From positions 11,322,243 to 11,386,242 of the forward strand of contig OX419761.1 in assembly GCA_948567375.1 (NCBI GenBank): DNA of 64,000 nt, written 5' to 3'. This DNA comes from Lunularia cruciata (taxonomy: Eukaryota > Streptophyta > Marchantiopsida > Lunulariales > Lunulariaceae). The position numbers and the translations under genes are program-made. The notes beneath the pieces are model-generated. The model searched no databases and had not been told where the DNA came from. It saw nothing but the letters and a program-made list of their open reading frames with translations. Within the stretch, counting starts at the first letter, position 1; each line of letters starts with the position of its first letter. Below are positions 12,794 through 22,800 of the stretch, one piece after another.

Positions 12794-13397
12794 ATTGTTC
12801 CTTCCTGTCCGAGACAGATGCAGTTTGCACTTGATACCATTCAGAAGTAGGGTGCGCAGTAAAACTTACTCCATGCGCTGCTTGAACGTATTGATTAGCT
12901 GCAGGATTAATTGAAGCTATCTGTGTTTTGGTGGGGTTTATTTTCATCAGGTCGATTTTCAGCTCTACTTTCCCGAGGTGAGGTGGAAGCATAACGACGA
13001 TCTTGACACTCATGTTCTGGGGACTGGAAGTACAAGGAGAAGCAGTCAAAATTGTGAATTTTTCTGGATCTTTCGGGTAATTATTGCTAAATGTTCAGTG
13101 CATTCCCCAACAAAACCAGCAGTGCATCGTCTTGATGGCCCTTATCTTCTCTATTTTTCAAGGTACCTTACTGTTTCAAAATTCGATTGGTCGGATGCTC
13201 ACATGCCCCACCCCCCCCTTATTTACATCTACAAATATTAATCTGTACCAAATTGTTGCCATGCCAACTTTTGCTCATGAAAAATTCACAGGCATTTGAA
13301 GTTTCAAAGTTGTGGCATGGTCAACATGCAAGATTCATCGATATAGAACGAGATTATTATCGTTTACCAAGTGGCCTACATGAATCTCATGTCATTA
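12794..13397. other. Spacer between the two TIR elements with a possible minus-strand exon scrap
   Basis: A minus-strand open frame at 12792-13049 (85 codons, KIVVMLPPHLGKVELKIDLM within it) has protein-like composition, but I do not recognise it and see no splice context. A homopolymer C run lies at about 13209-13218. Nothing else is supported. Confidence 0.25.
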
Positions 13398-13954
13398 GGG
13401 GGTTTCAGATTTTGGAAAGTAAAATTTGTATGGCAGAGAACCCATAAACTTTTGGTTCCAAAACCTGAATGGTCCTGTAAATCTGTTTACGGGTACAGGA
13501 ATACCTTTACGAGTAGAGGGGCAGTTCAGTTATAAAGACCGAACTATTCATTATGACCAGTTATGGATTACATGAGATGTCAGGGAGTTAATTATGCTTA
13601 GCTAGACATATATAATAATGCCACGTCACAGAAGAGAGTAAGTCAATGAATTATAGAGATTTTGAAATCTACTTTTCCAGCTGGAGAGAAGGCTACGACA
13701 AAAATGTTAAATAGGAGAAGACAAAAATGTTCGAAGTTAAAAGTGTCCACGTTGTACGTGGACATTTCTAAAGTTCAAATTGCTTGAGGAACATTTAAGA
13801 TTTAAAGATACCTGCCAAACGTTAGTACGAATATTCAGGGTTCATGGAGAACATGACATGTAAAATGTTTACTGCGCGGGTACTTATCCATAAAATTCTT
13901 TCAACTTTAGAAGTAAGATTCATAAAAATGAAAATTTCCTAAATCTGAAACCAC
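13398..13954 (+). mobile_element. TIR-type DNA element, copy 2 (non-autonomous)
   Basis: It begins GGGGGTTTCAGATTTTGGAA after TTA (13395-13397). Its right end, reverse-complemented, reads GTGGTTTCAGATTTAGGAAA, so the two ends are inverted repeats of at least about 25 bp. The interior is homologous to copy 1. It has no coding capacity. The right flank is occupied by the LINE, so the second TTA copy is not visible. Confidence 0.7.
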
Positions 13955-15208
13955 TGGGGTGGTGGGGTTGGCTTGCTTTCTATGGAGGAGATGACACCTA
14001 TAGCGTTTTTGGGTAGTTGGGCTCTCTCGGCACCCTTACTTGCCTCTCGTTTTGTGGTTGCTGATAGGCCGGTTTTGGAGACTTATGTGACAGAGGTGGA
14101 GGGAGGACCTTTTTCTCTCAGGTGTTATTGCGGCAAACGATAGATAGTCTATCTCCACGAGCACGAGAGGGTTTTCCATCGTTTGCTTCACTATCGTCAG
14201 ATTGGACTAGAGGTCTACAGTCTTCCTTGATGGAGCGACAGTGTGAGCATACGCTACATTCTCTCTTAGTTGACTCGTCCATTCCTCAGGCTACTAGAGC
14301 ACGTCTATGCTCTTGCTCCGGCAAGGGTGCAGGCTCGTGGATCCTAGCTCGACCATGCATTACGGCTTTCCGACTCGCACCGGCTACTTTCTCTACAGCG
14401 ATGAGGTTTTGCCTAGGTTTGGTCCACCCATCTGCATCTTCACTACTCACTTGTGAGTGTGGTTCCACACTAGATGCAGCGGCAGTCCACATGACACGGT
14501 GTCCTTTTGGAGGACAGAGGATAGCTACACATGATGCCATTAGAGACATAGTGTTTGCTATGGCACGAGAGAGTGGATACTTAGCTTGGAGGGAGCGTTC
14601 ATATGCATTGCAGACGACACGTGTCAGGGCAGACTTATACTTGGTCCGAGATGATCAGGTGATAGTAGCGGATGTCGTGGTCACGGACCCTACGCGGGAT
14701 ACAGTTTCGGAGGGAGTGATTACCCATCCCCCTGGATGGGCGGCGAGTGCAGCAGCAGGTCGCAAGGTCTCCAAGTATAGGGGCATGCAGCGAGGTCACC
14801 TCTTTGTTCCTCTAGCCTTGGAGTTATATGGAGCGATGGACACGACATTTGACACATTTGTCAGGGAGTGCACGAGAGCTTATCATGTTAGGCGTCAGGG
14901 GGTACCACTCTCACTCTCATACTTTGTAGCTTACTTTAGACAGCGTGTGTCCATTGCTCTATAGAGTGCAGTGGCTGGTGCAATCCATAGGAGAGCAATC
15001 ACATTAGGTGATGTTTCTTTGGATGCTCCAGTTGTGTGTAGACCGTACGACTTGCATAGCTCGGATATCTTAGGTGCGGTAGGGCAGATTTCTCATACAG
15101 ACTCTATTAGGGCTTAGCCCCATGTTACCTTTTTTGTCTCTTCCTTGTACGGCTTGATGGGGTCTTCCCATCCTTCATTTTCCTACGCAGTCGCCTTTTT
15201 TCGACTTA
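13955..15208 (+). mobile_element. 3' part of an RLE-type non-LTR retrotransposon
   Basis: This block is visibly more GC-rich than its surroundings and carries one long coding region (see 13978-15117), followed by a short tail (15118-15205) with no poly(A). The tail recurs alone at 10629, 12086, 30625 and 30835, showing that it is the 3' end of a mobile family. The reverse transcriptase part is missing, so this is a 5'-truncated copy. Lack of poly(A) together with an endonuclease domain C-terminal to the expected RT position is the architecture known from R2-like and other RLE-bearing non-LTR elements. The exact clade (R2-like, Utopia-like, Dualen-like or an undescribed plant clade) cannot be decided by eye. 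Confidence 0.75.
13978..15117 (+). pseudogene. C-terminal RLE endonuclease domain of a non-LTR retrotransposon ORF
   Basis: The main open frame runs 14122-14961 (280 residues). Visible motifs are a CxC pair (LTCECGSTLD at about 14449), then HMTRC, giving a C-C-H-C zinc-binding pattern, then a conserved His (THDAIRD), RADL, VVVTDP and, further on, KVSKYRGM. This matches the known order of the restriction-like endonuclease of R2-type elements: CCHC knuckle, R-PD, a D-containing strand, then K and Y. An in-frame TAG at 14962 is followed by 50 more sensible codons ending at TAG 15115, so that first stop is a lesion. Upstream, 13978-14139 is open in another frame, so one frame slip lies near 14120-14140. 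It has no RT domain. The endonuclease would nick target DNA for target-primed reverse transcription; this copy cannot encode a whole protein. Confidence 0.75.
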
Positions 15209-15800
15209 TTAGGGGGTTTCAGAAATAGATTTGAACTATGTCTATGGGATAAATAAACAAACTTTGTAATAATTGTTAGTGAACTCTATAGCAAGATGAG
15301 ATAATAATAAATGAACGTTTTGTAAATTCAATAATGGAGTATTTTTCCCATGCTACGTTCATTTATAAAAATCATGCACTATGTTATGGAGGTTTAGGAA
15401 TGCCGTAATTGAATAAATGATTGTCAAAAGAGGTGATGTGGTTTATTGAGAGTATCTCCACGTGGCTAGGTGAGTTGGTTTTGATTTATGAATTTTTTGG
15501 TGTATTTAAAATCCAAAATGCCCCGCTCTCAACTATTCAAATTCTAAACTCAAATTCACCATCCCAAGCAAATGCTCCTTTTGTCAATCCATTAAACTGC
15601 GGTTTTGTAGTTTCACATTGGTGTGGGAAATGATTTGTGCCGGCGTGCGGCAACCAAGAAATTGATTGGGGGTTGAGGAATTTTACAACAAAATTTGAGT
15701 GATGGAAGATCATGTACCTTGTTTCAAGGTAGGAGGTTCACTTTTGGACACTGATCCAAGACCTATAGACTCATCTTTGGATTCATTACCTGAACAACCT
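15209..15800. other. Gene-less flank starting with another GGGGGTTTCAG terminus
   Basis: TTA then GGGGGTTTCAGAAATAGATT occurs at 15209-15232. The same 21 bases occur on the minus strand, ending at 30557. This resembles the TIR element ends, but no partner end was found. The rest, including a 70-codon open frame at 15421-15633, has no recognised content. Confidence 0.35.
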
Positions 15801-16920
15801 TTAGGGAAATTTGGAGAAGAGTTGAGGGCGGCTTCTTTTGTGCTGCTTGGCAAAACACAAGAGGATAAGTGATTTTGCATGGGGATGCACCATTACGGCC
15901 AAATACGGGATTATTTGGAGGACCCCAAGCATTTTGCACAAATTCATGGTGGGAATTGCAAAAAGCCCATTAAAAAATTCATCGCTTTTAGTTTCATGGC
16001 CACGTTTTTTATTAGGGAGGGACAAGGATTTCTTGCTTCTATGATAGATGATAGGCTTTACAAGAAATGTTTGAGGTTCATGAAGCAATACAAAGAAACA
16101 TGAGAGCTTAAGAACAAGTCTACCGGAGAAGGGCTCACAAAGAAGGAATATGGCAAAGGGTGGAGAACTATAGAGGATAAATTAAATGGAATGTGCACGC
16201 ATTTTGCAAGAATGAAGTCATGTTTGAGAACAAAGCAAACATCAGTCCACCTGCTATGGTAAGTCGGGGAGATATAAATCCCAAATCAAGCAAGGTTGGT
16301 GAGGAGTAGGTCCATGAAAGTGCACAAGAGTGCTCTCAATTCCCATCTCCTCCAGAGGTAGTGCATGAGGACTTGGGGCTCCCTTTGTCCCCAACATCCA
16401 AGGGGTGGAAAGTATACCAAGTGTATGCATGGACAATGGAATCATATCACCCAAGGATGAGTTACCATTTGTTGCACCAATCGGGGACTCACCTTTTGTT
16501 ACACCACTTGCTTTAACTTCTATAGTGGATGGATCCAAGTGTGCTTTCCTCGACCAAGAAGGGGAACTTGACCCAAAGAGGAGAATAGTTGGAATATCAG
16601 CCAATAAGGTAGCGAGGTTGTCACCTAGTTTGTCATTGTGTCATGATTAAGCAAAAATTACCATGTTGAAGGCAAATACTATAGAATCCAAGGAGAGGTT
16701 ACAACTAGCTGAACTAGGAGCCACAAACATGAGGAAAAGAGAGAAGACAATGATGAAAATGGAAGCTGAGCAGGTTAGATTAGAGACAAAGAAGATGAAA
16801 GTTGAAATTAAGAAGAAATTGAGTGCAAATAAAATGAAAGCTAGGGCAGACAAACACAAATTAAAGAAGAAGAGTTTGGAGTCAAAGCTCACTCATGAAA
16901 TCAAAATGAGTCTCATATAG
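15801..16920 (+). pseudogene. Decayed coding region ending in a lysine-rich coiled coil, unrecognised
   Basis: Open pieces at 15879-16103, 16405-16650 and 16663-16920 follow each other on the plus strand. The last (85 codons) is rich in E, K, M and R with heptad-like spacing (for example MEAEQVRLETKKMKVEIKKK) and looks like a coiled coil. A segment near 16150-16200 (YGKGWRTIEDKLNGM) faintly recalls a Myb/SANT or trihelix-type helix. Together this could be the decayed ORF1 (Myb-like partner) of a Harbinger-type transposon or a plant trihelix-like gene; I cannot decide. Stops and frame changes separate the pieces, so it is not functional as it stands. Confidence 0.35.
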
Positions 16921-17488
16921 GCTAGAAAATCTCTCAAGGAAATTTGTCAATATTTCAAAGTGCTCACTCAAATTCATCATCCTAATCCAAATCCATCATA
17001 CTCTAGTGATAGCAAATAGGAGACAAACATGTAACCTCATTATGATCATAATAAAGATGAGTTTTAGATTCTTGATTAAGGCTCTGCCAATTGGTTGATT
17101 GTTGCTCATCATCACTTAGTGCCGCTTGTTCTTGCTCAATGCCGCTCGTCGGCACTTAATGCCACCAGTGTTGAGTTTGCACCAATGGCGAGTAGCATAA
17201 GTTGGGTTTAGGGCTCCGCTTGATGGCGCACATAAGCATTAAGTGACATTGGGTGAAGTTGGGTGATGCCTAGAGCTGCTAGAGTCCGTCAATTTGGAGA
17301 ATTTAGTTAAATTCCATGCGTGATGTGGGTCACATGCATAGGCACCAAGTGATGTCTGATTTGATGCCCAAGTTATACAAAACGAATGACAAGGAGGAAA
17401 GAAAATAGATATGAGTATGTGATAAATATATAAATGAGTATAAATGAACAAAAGATGTATATAAATGTGGAACCAATAAAACATGTGA
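16921..17488. other. Gene-less stretch with degenerate GCC/GGCAC-rich repeats
   Basis: About 17095-17260 contains a cluster of short related words (TTAGTGCCGCTTG, CACTTAATGCCACC). Similar words appear in 27550-27900. No gene is seen. Confidence 0.35.
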
Positions 17489-19003
17489 CTATGGTAGAGG
17501 TGAAAGAGGTGAAGAAGAAGAGGGAGATGCAACATGGTGTCTACATGCTGCTATTATGTCCTCAAGTCTACGATGGTATACATGATTTTGAATCCTAAAT
17601 GGACTCAATGACCACCAAAGGAGCCACTTGCTCTCATCCAAGTCTCTATTCGTGATACCGCTAGCAAGAAGAGAATATGAGTCACTACTATAAGAACTCA
17701 GCCTACCAGGTGTCCACTCCTCTTCTGCCCAAGTAACAATAGGCCTATCATCATGCACAAATCTGTCCAAAGCCCTCATCAAAGGGTCAAATAACCAAGA
17801 GTATAATGCTCTCTCTACCCTACAAGGATGGAAGTGTGTAGGGTGGATAGCACCATGTAGATGGTTCCTATAATAACAGAGTGCATAACTATCTAAGATC
17901 AAAAGATTACAAAGAGGTAAACCTAATGAAGTGAGATGCTCATATGATCTAACTCTAAGTCCTCTAAACTAAAAAATTCTTGCTAGATATCTGTAGAACA
18001 CAAACAAGCCATGAGGCAAGACCCGGTGTGGACTCCCTTGGGGAGTTCCCACCACTACCACATGCTTTGTAGCAACCACTTCACTCCATCCATAGTAAGA
18101 TCTATCCACAAGATAACCTCAAAGCATAACAACAAAACTAGATGAAATGGCTAACATTAGGATGTGCTACCCACTCTTGACTATGTGTGAGGGAACCAAC
18201 CATGCCTAGTCATCTAGCTCTCCCATACAAGGCAACCGGTAGCACCATGCATCCATAATGATGCCAAACAAGTAACATCCACAACAATAATCTTCTCTTG
18301 TAAGAAGCTTGGGAAGGGAATAGGTGGAATATACTCTCCCAATAGACTAAGCCTCTCTCTAAACTCAGTTGGGTCCCTTGAGTCTCCACACGGTGAAGTA
18401 AGGAATAGGAGGCAACAATCAGGGTCTCTTGAGTCATAACACTATCGGGTAACACATGGGTCTCATCTATAGTAAGGGTGGCATTGGTCTGGGTCTGCAT
18501 CTCACTATGGCTATGGGTCTGGCAAGCAATAATACAAAGTCTAGGTCCAAGATAAGCCACACAAGCCCTCACCTGAGCTAGAATACTCTCACTCTCCTCT
18601 ACCTGAGCATGAGCACTCTCACACCTCTCCATAGCATATGCTAACTCTTGTGCGTGAGTTTGTAACTGGACCCTATAACCCTCACCCATGGTAACTGCAC
18701 CTAGGATGTCCAAATCCAAGTCAACTAATCTTTGCTCTGTCTCGATCTCATAAGTGCTCAAGGTCAGATGCCACTTCTCCTTGGCAGCAAGAGTTTCCTC
18801 TAGCTCACAAAGGAGTCTCTCTCTCTATTAATCTATCTTGATCCTCAAAACTCTCCAATCTACTCTTGCACTCAACCAAAAGTCTCTCTCACTCCTCTAC
18901 ACTCTCCACTCTACTCTCGTGCTCAACAAGAAGTCTCTCTTTCTCCTATACACTCTCCACTCTACTCTCGTGCTCAACCAAAAGTCTCTCTCTCTCTCTC
19001 TCT
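17489..19003 (-). pseudogene. Unit X, C-terminal portion: unrecognised coiled-coil gene
   Basis: Minus-strand reading gives a 51-bp (17-residue) repeat array (see 18852-19003), then a long open frame 18210-18761 (183 residues) with coiled-coil-like sequence (AYAMERCESAHAQVEESESI), then a broken stretch and an open frame 17489-17902 rich in W, R and H. The same order of words occurs at 46990-48407 (both contain the minus-strand word encoding HLHGAI-type sequence next to a GTATAGCACCATG-like block), so X is a repeated unit. The N-terminal part continues at 26128-26330 beyond element C. I do not recognise the protein. It could be a gag-like protein of a non-autonomous element or a lineage-specific gene. 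Several breaks make it a pseudogene. Confidence 0.45.
18852..19003 (-). repeat. 51-bp tandem array encoding a 17-residue coiled-coil repeat
   Basis: Units at 18852-18902, 18903-18953 and a partial one at 18954-19003 share TCTCCA-TCTACTCTCG and CTCAACCAAAAGTCTCTC. On the minus strand each unit encodes a variant of EKERLLVEHESRVESV. A further unit survives at 26132-26180 on the far side of element C, proving that C inserted into the array. The last unit grades into a (TC)n run. Confidence 0.85.
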
Positions 19004-19008
19004 TGTAC

Positions 19009-19687
19009 TATAACATCCATTTGTACATGGGTGTGGTATTGTGATATTTAGCCTAGTATAACAAGTACTTGAGAGATATTATTTATATAGAGATAAAGGA
19101 TGGTTCTACATTAGTCATGATTAGCTGAAGTTAGTTATAGCTAAGATAGAGGAGACTTTACTTTAGAGGAACTAGAAAAGATGAGTACCACTATCTTGGA
19201 TTCTAATGTATTGACTTGGTATTATTCTTAGGTGTTTGGCTTTGAGGAAAGAGTTGAGAACTCTTGGGCCCGCAAGCCTTTTTGTTTTGGATTCTTCTAT
19301 AGTCCAAGGATAGCCCATGTAAAGGAATCCTTGACTTAGTGTTTGGGTCAAGATAAGACCGTATGCTTAGGAAAATATTCCCATGAGTATGGATATTCCT
19401 ATAGCTTTTTGACTTTATTTGACTTTTAGCCTAGTAACTTGAGTTACTCACCAGTAATTAGTAACTTTGGTCCGTAACTATTTCACAAATATATAAACTA
19501 GGGGTGAGGAGGTACCCATCATCCTTTCTCTCTCTCATTGAGATCTCTAATGAACAATATCTTGAGTCTTGGAGTGTTAGCCTTGGAGGAGTATGATGGA
19601 GTTGAGGTTCTTTTCCTTCTTAGTCCATGGTGCACTACCATAATAGCCATCAAAGGTTCACCCTGAGTGAGAGACAAGCCGGCTCAA
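19009..19687 (+). repeat. 5' LTR of element C
   Basis: It starts TATAACATCC and ends GCCGGCTCAA. A TATA core lies at ATATATAAACTAGGGGTGAG (about 19488-19507). It aligns end to end with 25438-26127. Confidence 0.9.
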
Positions 19688-19699
19688 ATTTTTACTTAT

Positions 19700-19849
19700 G
19701 TTGCCAAGACCTCTCTAGAAGGCAAGATAATGTTCCACGTATAATTCTATATTAGATAGAAGGAGTTTGGTTGCGTTGCCAAGACTTCTCTAGAAGGCAA
19801 GATAATGTTCCGTGTATAATTCTATATTAGATAGAAGGAGGCTATGAGA
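19700..19849 (+). repeat. 75-bp tandem duplication covering the leader of element C
   Basis: Units 19700-19774 and 19775-19849 both start GTTGCCAAGACCTCTCTAGA (second unit with a C-to-T change) and differ at about five positions. The GTTGCC-AGAC word is the decayed primer-binding site (compare CCGTTGCCGGGAC in element D, complementary to plant tRNA-Asp), so the primer region itself is duplicated. Confidence 0.85.
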
Positions 19850-22800
19850 GCTCACTTGGAGAGAACATTAGGAGAGGAGAGGGCTTAACTTATGTTAGAG
19901 AACCAAGACCCATTTGTATACCCTGTAGTTCATTAGGATGTCTTTGAGGTGATTTTTTACATCTTGTACACATGAGAGGATTTGGAGAGATTGTGTGAGG
20001 TGGATTGTAGATTCAGGGGATTATGGTGATTTTAGGCAAAATCTCAAGTTTGAGATCTGGACTTGAAATTTCTACACATGATATTTTGGATTATCTTTTA
20101 GTTAGTACACTTGAAATTATTGTGAGAGCTACTATGCACACTGAGCCAGAACTTTTGAAAGTTAATAGGGTAAATTGCTCCCGCAATTGCATGCTCTTTG
20201 GAAAATTGTACAAAGTTTGCCATTTCTTTAATTTTTAGTGGATTCTTTTGAAACTTTCCAAGAAAATTAACGTATTTTATCCTACCTTTGGGCATAGAAA
20301 TTAGAGAGAGATTGTTCTTGCACAAAGAGTTATGAGTTTTTAAAGTGAGGGGGTTGTTTTTAGACCAAATCTGAAATATGTGTCATGATAGAAAGATTCT
20401 TATGCCAAATAGCTCAATAAAAAGATCTGAAATTTTTCAAGGAGGATTCCCTAGAGTTGTGATCAAGTGCACAAAATTTCAAAGGACTATGACATATCAA
20501 TTGAGAGATTTATGTGATATTGGGAGAAAGGGTTCCATAGAGTTGAGATCTCATGCATGAGGAGTGTGAGAGCAATGAAAAGCATGTTTGAGTGTTTAGA
20601 CTCATCTTTGGAATATAGAAGGTTACCAAGAGTGGAAATTGAGGCTGTGCACAGTTCCCCAAAGGTTTGAGGTGATTGTAGGGGTGGATTTGAAGAAAAG
20701 AGAATTTAGAATAGAATTTGAAGAGAGCATTGAGAGGATCCAAAAACCTACACCACTTGAGGAAAGAGTGAGTCTAAGTGCTTTTTATGTGGAGAGAAGG
20801 GACATAAGGCAAGTGCATGGCCATTGAAATTTGAGAGCAAGAGATTGAGGGAAAGGAGAGGTTTATTTGACTTGGGTTTGCATGTTGGGGATCTTCACCA
20901 GGATTGGGAGGGAGAAGATCTAAGACCAAGGAGTTGTGTGAGGTTTGTGGAGTGGAAGGACTTCTAAAAGGATATGAATGTAGCGGAGTAAAAGCACTTT
21001 TGGAGACCTTGGTGAAAGATTTTAGAGAGAATCTTAGTATAGCTATAGAAATACTACCACCTTCATTAGCTAGTTCTCAAGATTAGTGATGGAGATAATC
21101 TTTCAACTTATGGATAAATTATCCATGGGGGTTCAATTAATATGCACTCTAGGATTTGATGTTGCTATAGAATCTGGAGCAACATGAATCTTTTGTGTTC
21201 CCTAGGGTAGATTACTCTCAAATGGTGTTAGTCATGTATATACTCTATTAGTTATAGAGTGAGAGAAAAAAAAATATTGAGAGGGGAAAAAAGAAGATAG
21301 TGAAACTTCCAGTTTTCTTTGGCAAGGATATAGAAGATATGCAGGCCTTTGTGAGAGACTTCAAGAGAGCTTGCATAGGAAAAAATGAGAGGAGGAAGAA
21401 TGAGTGGGTCTCATTATTACCAAATTTCTTTGAGGATGCAACATTTACATGATATGAGTCAGAATACCAAAAGATAGAGAGGAGAGATGGGCAAGAAGAG
21501 TCTTGGGAGAGTTTGACTTCAATAATTATTGAGAACTTTCTTCCAAGTGAGAGTTATGAGAGATTGATGAGTGAGGTTACTTTCTTAAGCAAGGAGATGG
21601 AGAGAAAGTGAGAGTCTATGTGGAAAGAGTGGAGAAGTTAGAGTCTGGATTTTGCATAGTGTTGAGGAAAGGTGGGGATGATGTGGAGGATATTATGATT
21701 GGCATATAGGCCATGATCACTAAGAATTTTATGGGAGGATTGAGACCACAGATTAGAGGTAAAGTGAGATATGAGAAATCTTCTTCCAAGGTTGAAGCTA
21801 TCAGTATTGCAATTTGTATGGAGGAGGAGAGTTTGGAAGGGGATGAGAGTGATTTACTGGTGAAGGAATTGTGCATCCTCCTCAAGGCTACAAGTATGGT
21901 GGACCTTCTAATACTTTGGTGGCAAGGGTTGCACCACAAGTAGTAGTTGCTCCAGTTCTTGCACCTCTACAAAAAGATCCGCTTCAAACCATCATATAAC
22001 AACTTGCAGATCTCAAGATCAATGTGGTGCACTCGTGGGAGAAGAGAGAGGTAGATCATAATGTAGGGAGAGGGTCTAGGAGTTATAAAAACTATCCATA
22101 TAGAGGAGGCTAACCAACCAACAATTTCAATGATAGAAATTGTTTTGGTTGTGGAGGAAGAGGCCATATCCAAAGGAATTTCCCCAAATTCCACTTACCA
22201 TGGAGGAAGGGGCTATGAGGAAGCCAATAGAGGGAAAGAGGGAGGTAGTAAAACCAAATGGCTCCTAATCCAAACAAAGGTAAGGAGAGAACATCTATAG
22301 ATTTGGTTGAGAGCATGTATGAGAAAGGAGAGTGCTCATACTCCAAGGGTCTTAATTTGGAGCTTTTGGCACAAGAGAAGAAGAGAGCTCGTTTTGCGGA
22401 GGATGTTCAATCTTCTCAAGGATTTACTCCTAGCAAGGATACTCCTATGTCTCCTAGGAGCACTTGCACCTTCAACAATAAAGACTCCAAGGAAGAATAT
22501 AGATTATGTGCTATAGATTTTGCACCTAAGCTAGAGGTTTTGAAGGACCAAGATAAATCACCATTGACACTTGAGGAGATAGAGAGGAGGTTATCTACCC
22601 TCAAGTGTGGTCCAAATGTTACAAAGGAGGAGAAGGTAAGATTTTCTCCTTACCTTCTCCTCCTTGAGGAGAAGGTGAGGAGATTTTCTACAAGTTCATC
22701 CATGTGTTTGCTTTCAGTTACAAGGATCTAAAGGCAGTGACCTTGGAGGAGTACAAGATAGAGATGGGGTCACATGCAAGACTAGTCCGCCAAAAGTAAC

